From the NCBI GenBank assembly GCA_964548275.1, contig CAZJQI010000029.1, positions 1 through 53,506 of the forward strand: a stretch of DNA of 53,506 nucleotides, given 5' to 3'. This stretch comes from JAUVUV01 sp964548275. GTDB lineage: Bacteria; Gemmatimonadota; Glassbacteria; GWA2-58-10. Below the pieces are notes generated by a model. The model was not told the origin of the DNA. It did not search any database and worked only from the letters and a program-made list of their open reading frames with translations. Shown here in pieces: positions 34,023-43,498 of the stretch. Position 1 is the stretch's first letter. Each line of letters opens with the position of its first letter. The translations under genes and the position numbers were made by a program.

Positions 34023-35483
34023 CTAGCGCGTTTCTATTTTCATCCGCTCCAGCGGCTTATCGAACAAACCTTTGTCCAGGGTGAACTCAATCCGGCCCTG
34101 GATCGGTTTAATGTTCACCTGAGGGATTGAGAAAGAAACTACCCAATTAGCGAACAGGTTATTGCTGTAGAGGTTGTACACCGAGATTTCCTTTTCATTT
34201 GCCAGGATCATGTATTTCTCGCCCTGGTAAGAGGCCTTGGGCAAAACCTCGTGGAATTTCTGGCTTTGGTAGCCTTTTATTTTTTCACCCTCCCCAATGG
34301 TCAACCCCCCTTTTAGCTGGAAGAAATAACTTTCCCCTGCATGATAGATTCTGGTTTCCTTTGTATCGAAAAACGGTTTACCCGTATGGGCCGGCTTTTT
34401 CAGGCTCAACCTGTCGAACTGTTTGTAAGTGTCCAGGTATGATTCCCAGCGCTCAGAAGGCAGCAGGTGGACAGGCTCGATTTTTAAAGGCCCTGATCCC
34501 TGCTCGGTCCGGCTATACTGGCGGTAGAGTTCAAGAAAGCGTTCAATCCCGATTTCCTGGAGCAGGAAAAGAGTGTAAAGGCCGCTGACCGGGTAGGCCA
34601 GGCTTGCATCCAGTTCGGAGAACCTTTTTTCCTCAAGTAAACTCTCCAGATCCACCAGACCGGATTTGACAAGAAAATAGCCCAGGTCGAGAATCACGCG
34701 GGCCTCTTTGCCGCCCCTGCCTCCCAGGGCGACAGCGATTCCCTCCCGCAACAAAGGATGAGTCAGCATGGGCAGCTTTTTAAGCTTGTAGTTGACCAGA
34801 AGGTGGAGCACCTCGTGGTAATGGCAGCTAAAAGTGGTCACTACACAGTCGTGGGAGAGCAGGCCCATGCCGCGGATCCTGAAACCGGTAAGATATTGGA
34901 TGCTGTCCTGATCCTTGCAAAGCACGTAAATTATCTTTTCTTTTCGAAGAAGCCCGATTTCTGCCTTGTCAAGTCCGAAAATTTCAGCTGCAGACCGGAC
35001 AAAACTGTCCAGACACCGGGCGGCATAGTCGTTGAATGTGGATGGGTCTTCAATAAAAAAGGAGAAAAACTCGCTCTGCCGGGTCTGGAAATGCCGGGTG
35101 TAATAATAGACTGGAGAAATAAATTTCAAGCCTTTAAAATAAAAGGTCCGCTCGTAATTGCTATCCGGCAGAAGGAGCCTGACCAGCGAGTAATTATCGG
35201 CGAGTGGTTCGAGTTTCACTTCCAAGCGGCTTGATCCCGCCCGGACTAATCCCTTGATTTCAGGTTCGAGGCTGTAACCGATCAGGAATTTGTTGCGAAT
35301 TCCCTCGTAGGTTATTCCCAGGCGTGTCGAGCGAGCGAACTCTTCCGGAAGATGTAACTCGGCCAGATCTACTGTGTCTTCGGCAAGCGCAGCGATAAAT
35401 CTTTCGGCCTCAGTTTGGGATAACCCAGAGGCACCCGTAGCGGAAAGGCAAAGCACTAGGCAGAAGGCTGTCAGAATACGCAA
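34023..35483 (-). CDS. Secreted HExxH metallopeptidase-like protein (gluzincin/peptidase MA-like)
   Basis: A 486-residue protein with a signal peptide (MRILTAFCLVLCLSATGASG). The centre carries HYHEVLHLLVNYKL (H223-E224-x2-H227), and 20 residues on LLREGIAVALGG, where E247 would be the third zinc ligand of a gluzincin. This motif pair resembles peptidase-MA-like families. The N-terminal 200 and C-terminal 150 residues are not recognised; the latter contain beta-rich strands. It is probably periplasmic or exported. Activity is inferred from motifs only. Confidence 0.7.
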   Translation of the reverse strand: MRILTAFCLVLCLSATGASGLSQTEAERFIAALAEDTVDLAELHLPEEFARSTRLGITYEGIRNKFLIGYSLEPEIKGLVRAGSSRLEVKLEPLADNYSLVRLLLPDSNYERTFYFKGLKFISPVYYYTRHFQTRQSEFFSFFIEDPSTFNDYAARCLDSFVRSAAEIFGLDKAEIGLLRKEKIIYVLCKDQDSIQYLTGFRIRGMGLLSHDCVVTTFSCHYHEVLHLLVNYKLKKLPMLTHPLLREGIAVALGGRGGKEARVILDLGYFLVKSGLVDLESLLEEKRFSELDASLAYPVSGLYTLFLLQEIGIERFLELYRQYSRTEQGSGPLKIEPVHLLPSERWESYLDTYKQFDRLSLKKPAHTGKPFFDTKETRIYHAGESYFFQLKGGLTIGEGEKIKGYQSQKFHEVLPKASYQGEKYMILANEKEISVYNLYSNNLFANWVVSFSIPQVNIKPIQGRIEFTLDKGLFDKPLERMKIETR

Positions 35484-35532
35484 GCAGCGCCTCCTGAGGA
35501 TTTGTTTGAATTAATCTGCTAGTTTGTTGAGG

Positions 35533-35619
35533 GGGGCGGGCCGGCATCCTTTTTGCAAAACCTCTAAGACAGGTTAACCTGAGAGTAACGCTTGAGCAAA
35601 AAGGATGCCGGCCCGCCCC
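35533..35619. repeat. Perfect 24-bp inverted repeat with 39-base spacer
   Basis: Left arm 35533-35556 and right arm 35596-35619 are exact complements (GGGGCGGGCCGGCATCCTTT... and its reverse). The spacer contains an inner AGGTTAACCT palindrome. It lies after the priA stop and upstream of the peptidase gene, both leftward. It may terminate priA or be a mobile palindrome. Confidence 0.8.
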
Positions 35620-35630
35620 AAGCTATCGGC

Positions 35631-38075
35631 TTACATCAGGCTCGAAGGGTCCCGGTCAAGGATCATGCGGCAGTTTCCCTTACTCGGAGGCTTTACCGAC
35701 CGGGCCAGGAAAGCCCCGGCATGTCCGATTGCCTCGTCGCTTTTGCTTTTCACTATCAAATGATAGCGGTATCTTCCGCGGAGCTTTTCCAGGGGGCAGG
35801 GGGCTGGCCCGAGGACTGTCAGTTGGCCGGCTAAAGACTTGTTCTTGGATAGTTTCTCGGCCGTTTTGTCAGCAAATGATGCAAGGACCTTTTCATCTCT
35901 TCCGGTAAAGATAACGTTCAGCAGGTTGACGAATGGAGGATACTCCGCCTCCCTGCGGATCGCGAGCTCCTCTTTGGCGAACGATGGATAATCATGTGTG
36001 ACCGCAGCTGTGATCGCCGGATGGCTGGGCCTGAAAGTCTGGATAATTACTTCGCCCCCCCTTTCACCGCGGCCGGTGCGTCCGGCCACCTGGGCCAGAA
36101 GGCCGAACGTGCGCTCGGTGGCCCGGAAATCCGGCAGGTTCATTGCAGTATCTGCATTTACAACTCCCACCAGCAGAACATTCGGGAAATCCAGCCCTTT
36201 GGCGATCATCTGAGTACCCACGAGGATATCAGTTGCACCTGAGCGGAGGTGCTCGAGGATCTCGTGGTGAGACCATTTGCCGCCTGTTGTATCCAGGTCC
36301 ATCCGGTCGATTACCCGATCCGGAAATTTTTCTTTGAGGATACTTTCCACCTGCTCGGTGCCGACTCCCATGGGAACCAGCCGTTTGGAACCGCATGCCG
36401 GGCAGACGGAGGGGATAGGCTCCTGGGCGCCGCAGTAGTGGCAGAGAAGGCGGTTGAGTCGCCGGTGAAGGGTAAGAGAAATGCGGCAGTGGCGGCACTC
36501 GGCAACCTGGCCGCATTCCTCGCAGATCATAAATGTGTGGAATCCCCGTCGATTGAGCAACAGGAGCACCTGCCCCTTTGCCTGGAGGGCGAAATTGATC
36601 TCTTTAAAAAGCCTTTCGCCCAAAAGCGGGGGCTTCTTTTTAGACCAGCCTTTGCGCAGGTCGAAAATATTGACCTGAGGCATAGGGAGTCCCTGGGCTC
36701 TTTCCGGGAGTTCGAGCAGGAGATAGTTTCCTTCCCGTGCCCTGTGGTAGCTTTCCAGGCTCGGGGTGGCTGAACCCAGGATCACCGCCCTCCCAGCCTG
36801 GTTCATCCGCCAGATCGCTACCTCACGGGCGTGGTAGCGGGGAATGTATTCCGCCTCCTTGTATGTATGCTCGTGTTCCTCATCGATGATTATTATCCCC
36901 AGGTTATTAAAAGGGGCGAACACGGCTGAGCGTGCTCCTACGGCAATAGAGTATTTTCCCTGGCTGATCTGCTGCCAGATATCGTAGCGTTCGCCGTCGG
37001 AGAGGCCGCTATGCAGTACGGCCACCCGCGGGCCGAAAACCGCCCTGAACCGACCCGTAGTCTGTGAGGTGAGCGCGATTTCAGGAACGAGGATAATCGC
37101 CTGTTTGCCGGCTTCCAGAACCGGGCGCAAAAGTTCTATGTAGACCAGGGTCTTGCCGCTTCCGGTCACGCCATGGAGAAGGAAGACCTTGTGGCTGTCC
37201 AGTGATTCCTTGAGGTTTGCGATCACCTCTTTCTGGTCAGGGGAAGGTTCAGGAGCCTGGTAGCCGGGAAACTTTACGTGCCTGAACGGGTCGCGGGGAT
37301 CATGAACCTGGTACTTGTTGATCAGCCCCTTTTTGGCCAGGGCACCGACAATCGCACAGCTGAAATTGATCCTGGTTAGTAGGCTCAGCTCCACAGGGCC
37401 GGCCATGCCCTGAAGGAACTCCAGGCACTCGCGCTGGCGCGGCGCGCTGGCGAGAAGCACTTTCAGTTCATCATCCGGAGGTTCCTTGCGGGCTTCCACC
37501 ATGGTGCGCAGCCTGGCCCTGGGGAGAAGGGGAAGGTGGTCGGTGATCTCGATCAGGCCCATCTCGGCAAGAGATGCCAAAGGCTGCGAGAGGCTTTTCG
37601 ATTTCAGGCGTTTGGTGAGGCGGCTTTGAAGAAGCTGGCCCTCTGCAAGCAGGGTATCGAAGATTTTACCCTGCAGGGCAGACAGTTTTAACCCGGCTGG
37701 CTTGATCCCCTCCACGAGCCTGATACTCCGGTCGCCGACACGCATAAAAATCCCGGGTACCACTGCGCGGATAGCTTCCCCGAAATCGCAGAAATAATAC
37801 CGCGAGATCCAGCGCGCCAGATCAAGTAGTTCCTGCGGCACCAGGGGATAATCGTCTATAATCACTTGCAGCCTTTTGAGCCTGATTCCTTCTGGAGGGG
37901 TTACATTCGCCTCTACCACGATCCCGGTCAGTATCCTTCTGCCGAACGGCGCTACCACACGGATTCCGGGCAGCAGAGGCTGCTGGTGGCCCTCCGGAGC
38001 GAGATAGGTATACGGCCCGCCCCTGGGCATCGGAAAGATAACATTCACGTTGGCTGGGCCCTTACGGTTTGCCAT
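35631..38075 (-). CDS. priA: Primosomal protein N' (replication restart helicase PriA)
   Basis: An 814-residue superfamily-2 helicase that reloads the replisome at stalled forks. The N-terminal DNA-binding part is followed by the helicase core: Walker A LLHGVTGSGKTLVYIELL, the DEEH box (IIIDEEHEHTYKEAEYIPRY), GSATPSLESY and QVAGRTGRG. The zinc-binding insert is complete: CEECGQVAECRHC, then CHYC and CPACGSKRL. Length and motif order match the family. It is followed by the long inverted repeat and preceded by the glycerate kinase gene. Confidence 0.97.
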   Translation of the reverse strand: MANRKGPANVNVIFPMPRGGPYTYLAPEGHQQPLLPGIRVVAPFGRRILTGIVVEANVTPPEGIRLKRLQVIIDDYPLVPQELLDLARWISRYYFCDFGEAIRAVVPGIFMRVGDRSIRLVEGIKPAGLKLSALQGKIFDTLLAEGQLLQSRLTKRLKSKSLSQPLASLAEMGLIEITDHLPLLPRARLRTMVEARKEPPDDELKVLLASAPRQRECLEFLQGMAGPVELSLLTRINFSCAIVGALAKKGLINKYQVHDPRDPFRHVKFPGYQAPEPSPDQKEVIANLKESLDSHKVFLLHGVTGSGKTLVYIELLRPVLEAGKQAIILVPEIALTSQTTGRFRAVFGPRVAVLHSGLSDGERYDIWQQISQGKYSIAVGARSAVFAPFNNLGIIIIDEEHEHTYKEAEYIPRYHAREVAIWRMNQAGRAVILGSATPSLESYHRAREGNYLLLELPERAQGLPMPQVNIFDLRKGWSKKKPPLLGERLFKEINFALQAKGQVLLLLNRRGFHTFMICEECGQVAECRHCRISLTLHRRLNRLLCHYCGAQEPIPSVCPACGSKRLVPMGVGTEQVESILKEKFPDRVIDRMDLDTTGGKWSHHEILEHLRSGATDILVGTQMIAKGLDFPNVLLVGVVNADTAMNLPDFRATERTFGLLAQVAGRTGRGERGGEVIIQTFRPSHPAITAAVTHDYPSFAKEELAIRREAEYPPFVNLLNVIFTGRDEKVLASFADKTAEKLSKNKSLAGQLTVLGPAPCPLEKLRGRYRYHLIVKSKSDEAIGHAGAFLARSVKPPSKGNCRMILDRDPSSLM

Positions 38076-38113
38076 GATTTAGCACTCTCCAATCGTAATC
38101 GAGATTCTAGAGC

Positions 38114-39226
38114 TTATTCCAGGGCAAAACTGCGTACCACCTCGGCTGCCAGGAAGGAAAGGTCATCAAGGCTGAGCAGGGAGCCAATCGCACGTTTTCC
38201 AGGCAGATCCTCCCCGGAGAAGACCCGAACCGATTGCGGAACTTGCCCGCGACGGCCGCAGACAACAGCCACCGGTACACTGCGCTCCGAGGCTTTCTGC
38301 AGCACACCGGAGATCACTTTCCCAGCGAGGCTCTGGGAATCAAAAGAGCCCTCGCCAGTAATTACCAGATCCGCCCCGGCCAGTGCCATGTCGAAATCGA
38401 GCGTTTCGAGCACGTAATCTATTCCGGGCACAAGCCTGCCATCGAGGAAACCGGCTACCGCGGCGCCAAGCCCTCCAGCAGCTCCGGCACCGGGTATATT
38501 GTCCACTTTAACGCTGAGGTCTTGTGCTATCCGCTGGGCCAGATTGGCCATTCCTTGCTCAAGACGATCCACCATTGCAGGGTCGGCGCCTTTTTGAGGC
38601 GCAAAGACACGTGCCGCGCCTGAAGAGCCGAGCAGCACATTACGCACATCGCATAGGGCGCGTACCTTCAGAGTTGCAAGGCGGCTGTCAACGTGCGTCT
38701 TATCGATCAGTGAGATTTCAGCCAGAACCTGCCCGCCTTCCCGGTCTATCAGCTCGCCCCGGCTGCCGAGAAACCGGTAGCCGAGGGCGCGGGCCATGCC
38801 CACCCCGCCATCCACAGTGGCCGATCCCCCGAGCGTGATAGTCAGCGCCCGGATTTTCTCCGCAAGGACGGCGCGGATAACCATTCCCAGGCCATAGGTC
38901 CCGACAACCCAGGGATTGCGTTCGCTCTCGGCCAACAGGACAAGTCCCGAACTCCGCGCCATTTCCACCAACGCTTCGCCGCCGGGGAGGATGGCATATT
39001 CTACCTCGATCTCGCGCCCCAGGGGATCGATGGTGTTGCATCTGTGAATCGCACCACCTTTGGCTGTAATAAGAGTTTCCAGGGTTCCCTCTCCGCCGTC
39101 GGCCAGGGGAAGTTTCACCAGTTCAGCTTCAGGCAGCACGGTTTTCACACCAGCGGCGAAAAAGTCACTGACCTGGCTGGCAGTGAACGTGCCCTTGAAA
39201 GAGTCCGGCGCGAGGATGATTTTCAT
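38114..39226 (-). CDS. Glycerate kinase (GlxK/GarK type)
   Basis: A 370-residue enzyme phosphorylating glycerate, of the COG1929 family. It starts MKIILAPDSFKGTFTASQVS as the family does; PLADGGEGTLETLI, LGGSATVDGGVGMARALGYR, NIPGAGAAGGLGAAVAGFLD and DLVITGEGSFDSQSLAGKV are all family signatures. It could serve glyoxylate or sugar-acid catabolism or photorespiration-like salvage; no pathway partner is adjacent. Confidence 0.95.
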   Translation of the reverse strand: MKIILAPDSFKGTFTASQVSDFFAAGVKTVLPEAELVKLPLADGGEGTLETLITAKGGAIHRCNTIDPLGREIEVEYAILPGGEALVEMARSSGLVLLAESERNPWVVGTYGLGMVIRAVLAEKIRALTITLGGSATVDGGVGMARALGYRFLGSRGELIDREGGQVLAEISLIDKTHVDSRLATLKVRALCDVRNVLLGSSGAARVFAPQKGADPAMVDRLEQGMANLAQRIAQDLSVKVDNIPGAGAAGGLGAAVAGFLDGRLVPGIDYVLETLDFDMALAGADLVITGEGSFDSQSLAGKVISGVLQKASERSVPVAVVCGRRGQVPQSVRVFSGEDLPGKRAIGSLLSLDDLSFLAAEVVRSFALE

Positions 39227-39378
39227 GGTAAAATCCTTTAATCAAGGGAAGTCGAGCGCCTTCCCCCCAAAATAAACTCAGCTTGTGCGAAAGCCGAACG
39301 CGTCACTAATATAGCAGCCAGGAGACGAGGCTCTCAAGACAAAATTGAGGGAAAGGTGGATCAAAAAGGATGGGTAAT

Positions 39379-40401
39379 CTAAAAACTGGCCGTGGGCCAG
39401 TCAAGGCTGCCGGTGGCGTATGCTCTGACATCGAGGCTGTCTGTACGGCCGTTGTGGAAATGGAAAAGGGCGGTACGGGCAATCATCGCCGCATTGTCAG
39501 TGCAGAGATTGAGAGGTGGAAAAATTACCTTTATGCCTGCTCGATCACTGCGGGAGGCGAGGTTTTCGCGAAGGGCCTTGTTCCTGGCCACGCCGCCGGC
39601 CACGACCAGTGTCCTTGCCGAGGCTCTGGCACAGGCGCGGAGAGATTTTTCGATCAGCACCTCGACCGCTGCAGCCTGGAAAGAAGCGGCAAGGTCAGCC
39701 AGCACGCCAATAAATCCGCCCGATTTTTTGAGGTCTTCCACCTCGTAAAGAACAGCGGTCTTGAGTCCTGAAAAGCTCATATCCAGTGATGGGTCCTTGA
39801 TCATTGGCCTGGGGAAGGTGAAAGCCTCAGGGTTGCCGTTCTCGGCTGCTTTCTCGATAGCCGGGCCGCCGGGATAGCCGAGACCGAGCATTTTCGCCAC
39901 TTTGTCGAAAGATTCCCCTACCGCGTCATCCCGGCTGCGGCCGAGAATCAGATACTGGCCCCAGCAGTCGACCTGGACCAGAAGAGTGTGTCCGCCTGAG
40001 ACGAGAAGTGCAACAAAAGGCGGCTGGGGAGGTTCCTCCAGCAGAAGGTTCGCCATCAGATGGGCCTCGACATGGTTTACTCCGATTAGCGGCTTATTCA
40101 GGCTCAGGGCGAGAGTCTTGGCCGTGCAGACTCCGACCAGCAGCGAGCCGATCAGCCCGGGGCCTAAAGTCACTCCAATCAGGTCGATTTCTTCCGGGGT
40201 GCGTTTCGCCTCGCCAAAGGCCTGTTCAACCAGCGGCAAAAGAACTTTCTGGTGGGCGCGGCTTGCCAGCTCCGGCACCACCCCTCCGAAACGCTCGTGC
40301 TCCATCTGGCTCAGGATCAGGTGGCTGAGAAGCCTGTTCTCTCCCTCGAGCAGGGCCACTGAGGTTTCATCACAGGAGGTTTCTATACCGAGAGTGAGCA
40401 T
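39379..40401 (-). CDS. tsaD: tRNA threonylcarbamoyladenosine biosynthesis protein TsaD
   Basis: A 340-residue member of the Kae1/TsaD ASKHA family, which transfers the threonylcarbamoyl group to A37 of ANN-decoding tRNAs. The start LGIETSCDETSVALLEG, ASRAHQKVLLPLVEQAF, the metal-binding GVNHVEAHLMANLL (H-x3-H), VSGGHTLLVQVD, GEAFDKVAK-like GESFDKVAKMLGL and YPGGPAIEKAA are all present. TsaB and TsaE are not nearby. It lies upstream of the glycerate kinase gene in the same direction. Confidence 0.97.
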   Translation of the reverse strand: MLTLGIETSCDETSVALLEGENRLLSHLILSQMEHERFGGVVPELASRAHQKVLLPLVEQAFGEAKRTPEEIDLIGVTLGPGLIGSLLVGVCTAKTLALSLNKPLIGVNHVEAHLMANLLLEEPPQPPFVALLVSGGHTLLVQVDCWGQYLILGRSRDDAVGESFDKVAKMLGLGYPGGPAIEKAAENGNPEAFTFPRPMIKDPSLDMSFSGLKTAVLYEVEDLKKSGGFIGVLADLAASFQAAAVEVLIEKSLRACARASARTLVVAGGVARNKALRENLASRSDRAGIKVIFPPLNLCTDNAAMIARTALFHFHNGRTDSLDVRAYATGSLDWPTASF

Positions 40402-40425
40402 GGCAGAGTCTGTTCATGAAAATTC

Positions 40426-40449
40426 GTAGAGACAAGGCGTGTCTCGCCC
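40426..40449. repeat. Degenerate copy of the GTAGGG-type palindrome
   Basis: GTAGAGACAAGGCG then TGTCTCGCCC, an imperfect dyad between tsaD and the cysteine desulfurase gene; the inner GAGACA...TGTCTC pairs perfectly. Its layout matches the palindromes at 32457 and 32616 with several changes. Confidence 0.4.
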
Positions 40450-40506
40450 GGGGATTCTGGATTTACTAATAACGGTGCTATATTTAACACGGCCTGTGGT
40501 CTAAAG

Positions 40507-41679
40507 TTAAAGCCTCATCGAGCGCAGGTGGGAGACCACCCGGACCACAACCTCGACAGCCCGTTCGATCTGTTCGGCGGTATTGTCCCTGCCGAGGCTG
40601 AAACGCACCGAGGCCTGGGTCAGCTCAGGCGGCACTCCCATCGCGGTGAGCACGTGAGATGGTTCCAGAGAGCCGCTGGCGCATGCCGAACCGCTGGAAC
40701 AGGCAATTCCCTTGAGGTCGAGATTCAAAAGCAGCGCCTCGCCCTCCACGCCCTCGAAAGAGACATTCAACGTGTTGACCAGCTTGTTTTCAGGGTGTCC
40801 ATTGAGATGAACTCCGTCGAGTTTCTTCTGGAGCCCTTCCCAGAGACTGTCGCGCAAAAGGCGTATCTGCCTGTTGTGTTGGCCGGATTCGGCTCCGGCA
40901 AGCTCGCAGGCCTCGCCCAGCCCGACTATTCCGGCCACGTTTTCGGTTCCGGCGCGAAAGCCCCGCTCGTGAGACCCGCCGAACAACTGAGGCTGCAGTT
41001 TCACGCCCCTGCGCACATAGAGTGCGCCGATACCCTTGGGACCGTAAATCTTATGCCCGCTGATTGAGAGAAGCTCAACCGGCAGACAGCGGAGATCAAT
41101 CTTTATTTTTCCCACTGCCTGAACCGCGTCCACGTGAAAGATAATACCGGCCTGGCGGCAAATATTCCCCAGTTCTTCCACAGGCTGGAGAGTACCGACC
41201 TCGTTGTTTGCGGCGATAACGCTCACCAGCAGGGTATTTCCGGCTGCCAGGCTGTGCTGTAAATCCTCCGGGTTGACACTGCCGTATTTGTCAACAGGCA
41301 GGATAGAGAGCTCGAAACCCTGTTCGGACAGCCGCTGCATTGGCCGCAAGACCGCATGATGTTCCACGCTCGAGGTTACCAGCCGGCCTTTTTCTCTGTC
41401 AGCCAGTTCGACCACTCCCCGGATGGCAAGGTTGTTGCTTTCAGTGCCTCCGCTGGTAAAGTAGATTTCATTATCATTGGCTCCCAGAAGTTTAGCGACC
41501 TGAGTGCGCGCCCTGTCGATTGCAGTCCGGGTTGCGCGGCCCTCGGCGTGGATGCTGGAGGCATTGCCGTAATTCTCTCTCAAATAGGGAAGCATTGCCT
41601 CGAGTACCTGGGGATGAAGAGGGGTAGTTGCATTGTGGTCCAGATAAATGCGATTTGCGGCAGGGTTTTTCACGTTCAT
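40507..41679 (-). CDS. Cysteine desulfurase (NifS/IscS family)
   Basis: A 390-residue PLP enzyme releasing sulfur from cysteine for Fe-S clusters or tRNA thiolation. It has IYLDHNATTPLHP, FTSGGTESNNLAIRG, HHAVLRP, NNEVGTLQPVEEL, HVDAVQAVGK and the PLP-Lys in SISGHKIYGPKG. It also has ERGFRAGTENV and the active Cys in ACSSGSACASGSLEPSHVL, whose loop length fits the NifS/IscS group. No IscU-like scaffold gene is adjacent. ATG at 41679 is used; a GTG lies directly before it. Confidence 0.95.
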   Translation of the reverse strand: MNVKNPAANRIYLDHNATTPLHPQVLEAMLPYLRENYGNASSIHAEGRATRTAIDRARTQVAKLLGANDNEIYFTSGGTESNNLAIRGVVELADREKGRLVTSSVEHHAVLRPMQRLSEQGFELSILPVDKYGSVNPEDLQHSLAAGNTLLVSVIAANNEVGTLQPVEELGNICRQAGIIFHVDAVQAVGKIKIDLRCLPVELLSISGHKIYGPKGIGALYVRRGVKLQPQLFGGSHERGFRAGTENVAGIVGLGEACELAGAESGQHNRQIRLLRDSLWEGLQKKLDGVHLNGHPENKLVNTLNVSFEGVEGEALLLNLDLKGIACSSGSACASGSLEPSHVLTAMGVPPELTQASVRFSLGRDNTAEQIERAVEVVVRVVSHLRSMRL

Positions 41680-41804
41680 CACTATCTCAAAAGCAGCAGA
41701 TCAGGGTTGCGGGGGTGTTCAATTCGACACCTGATACAGGATGCGCCTGACGCCAGTTTTGAATGGGATAAAGTTGCCACACCCCGAAGATCCTGATGAA
41801 AGAT

Positions 41805-41831
41805 AGTATAATTTCCGGATGCTTTTGTCAA
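41805..41831 (-). promoter_or_regulatory. Candidate promoter of the cysteine desulfurase gene
   Basis: On the minus strand a perfect TTGACA (41831-41826) and TATACT (41810-41805) with a short 15-base spacer. It lies about 125 bases before the start codon. Confidence 0.4.
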
Positions 41832-41849
41832 CTATAAGGAAAGGGAAGA

Positions 41850-42317
41850 TCAGGGGCTCTCGGCTTCACTTTGGATGCTGCGGTATTTTTCCACGATACG
41901 GAAAATTTCCTGGGAGAGAATACCGCCGGGGTTTCTCTGGATATACGTCCGGAAAGCTTCAGCAGCTTTTTCGTACTCGCCCAGATTATTATAAGCATGG
42001 CCGAGATTTAGATAGATCACAGGCCGGTCGGGATCGTACTCGGAGGCGATATTGAGATAATGCAAAGCGCCTTCCGGTGCATCGTTGGCAAGGTACAGTG
42101 CGCCCATCATGAGATAGGCCAGGGCGGTATCCTGGGGTGCGAAACTCAAATATCCCAGCCATCTTGTCGAATCCGAGGGAGTAAGGAAAAGGCTTTCGGC
42201 TACCACAGCCTGTTGCTCTGTATCCTTTTCGCCTTCCTTTTTTTCCTCCTCACAAAAAGTGAGAGCAAGGCTAACGACTGCTATTACAACTAGGAGATTG
42301 AATATTCTCGGTTTCAA
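41850..42317 (-). CDS. Small TPR protein with signal peptide
   Basis: About 155 residues. TTG at 42317 is preferred: it overlaps the upstream stop as TTGA and yields a clean signal peptide (KPRIFNLLVVIAVVSLALTF) with Cys next, possibly a lipoprotein although Phe at -1 is unusual. An in-frame ATG at 42356 would overlap the upstream gene by 43 bases. The mature part has at least two TPR units (ALAYLMMGALYLANDAPEGA, VIYLNLGHAYNNLGEYEKAA). It probably mediates protein contacts in the periplasm, together with the coupled upstream gene. Confidence 0.65.
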   Translation of the reverse strand: MKPRIFNLLVVIAVVSLALTFCEEEKKEGEKDTEQQAVVAESLFLTPSDSTRWLGYLSFAPQDTALAYLMMGALYLANDAPEGALHYLNIASEYDPDRPVIYLNLGHAYNNLGEYEKAAEAFRTYIQRNPGGILSQEIFRIVEKYRSIQSEAESP

Positions 42318-43129
42318 GGCTTTGTTAACTCCCACGGGGCGTAATACCTTCGCCATACATCGGGGGAAGGTCTGTAATTGATCTTGTATTCAGTGAGGTT
42401 TCGCTGGAAATACTTCCAGAAATCCCTAATCATGAACTTGGCAGTGTTGACATTTTCTATGGCTGTGTTGAATTCGCTCTGCCCGCCTTTCTTGAGGTAG
42501 CTATAAAAAGAGTGGACTGCAATGCTGTCGTAGAATGCGATATAATCGAGGTTGTCGAAAAGGTCGAGCGCAGGATCGTGCCCGATTCGTCTGCGCAGCA
42601 GTTTTCTCCTTCGCTCTACGTTATCGAATTTGGGCAGAATTTCATTTTCGAACAGAGATAGGAGTTGCCAGCGTTCGTTGAGATAATCATTGGAAAGAAT
42701 GCGGAATATTTCATAGAAACGGGCGGTGATTTCCATGTAGTGATTGAAAAGCCCGGTAAGAAGGGTGAGCTCGGCCTGGGAGGCCAGCCAGACCATGTCC
42801 TGGGGGCCTTTTTCTTTCACCAGGTATTGGTTATGCGAACTTCGATTATCGGCCCGCATCAGGCTTCGCCTGGTGCGGATGTCCCTGGCCCGCGAACTGG
42901 CGATCAGAGGTTTCGGACCTTCGGTCAGGGTTGGCTCTACTTCCTGCGGCTGAGTTTCGCGGAAGATCCAGAAAGATGTCGCCACAGCAAGAACTCCGCC
43001 GGCTATAACCACAGCTACCAGAAGTTTGAGGTTAACCCAGGTAGAACCACTTGATTTGGAGTCTCCACTGCCGATCCCGGCTTCCGGAGAATCCTGGGTC
43101 AATTCGTTTTCCAAAGGCTGTTCTTCCAT
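42314..43129 (-). CDS. Single-pass membrane protein, function unknown
   Basis: A 271-residue protein with a polar cytoplasmic N-terminus, one membrane helix (LLVAVVIAGGVLAVATSFWI, residues about 36-55) and a helical domain outside. That domain is rich in aromatic and charged residues (ARFYEIFRILSNDYLNERWQ, DNLDYIAFYDSIAVHSFYSY). I recognise no family. Its stop overlaps the start of the TPR protein gene, so the two products probably work together in the envelope. Confidence 0.6.
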   Translation of the reverse strand: MEEQPLENELTQDSPEAGIGSGDSKSSGSTWVNLKLLVAVVIAGGVLAVATSFWIFRETQPQEVEPTLTEGPKPLIASSRARDIRTRRSLMRADNRSSHNQYLVKEKGPQDMVWLASQAELTLLTGLFNHYMEITARFYEIFRILSNDYLNERWQLLSLFENEILPKFDNVERRRKLLRRRIGHDPALDLFDNLDYIAFYDSIAVHSFYSYLKKGGQSEFNTAIENVNTAKFMIRDFWKYFQRNLTEYKINYRPSPDVWRRYYAPWELTKP

Positions 43130-43498
43130 ATCTGTTCCAGTTTAAGAAGCAAAAACAACTCCCGGACGATGGGCAAGTTTTGCAAGGGGAACTGAGAATA
43201 CCAATCGGATATCGAGTTTGACACCCTCGGCCCGGTACCATAATTGAATGATTTTCAGAGAGTTATTTGTTCGAGTAAAATATTTTTCTTTCACTCTCTG
43301 TTGTGGTACAGAAATTGCTATCTCTTAAACCATACTAACCGCGGCGGTTAGGATCGGCCTCCAGCCCCCGGGGCCGATGATGAGAATTTTTCTGCCTCTG
43401 ATTAGCCCCCGATCAGCAGACAAAGCCCATTATTATTATCGAGTAAGGTGTTGCAAAGGTTTAATGAAAAAATTTGCAACCAATCAGAGGAGCTTTAA
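43130..43498. promoter_or_regulatory. Divergent intergenic region with three hairpins
   Basis: The 369 bases between the membrane-protein gene and the STAS gene contain CTAACCG-CGG-CGGTTAG (43335-43351), ATCGGCC...GGCCGAT (43353-43378) and GTTGCAAA...TTTGCAAC (43450-43480). The last stem ends 6 bases before the GAGGAG ribosome site of the STAS gene. No protein frame was seen. A structured leader or small RNA is possible. Confidence 0.45.
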
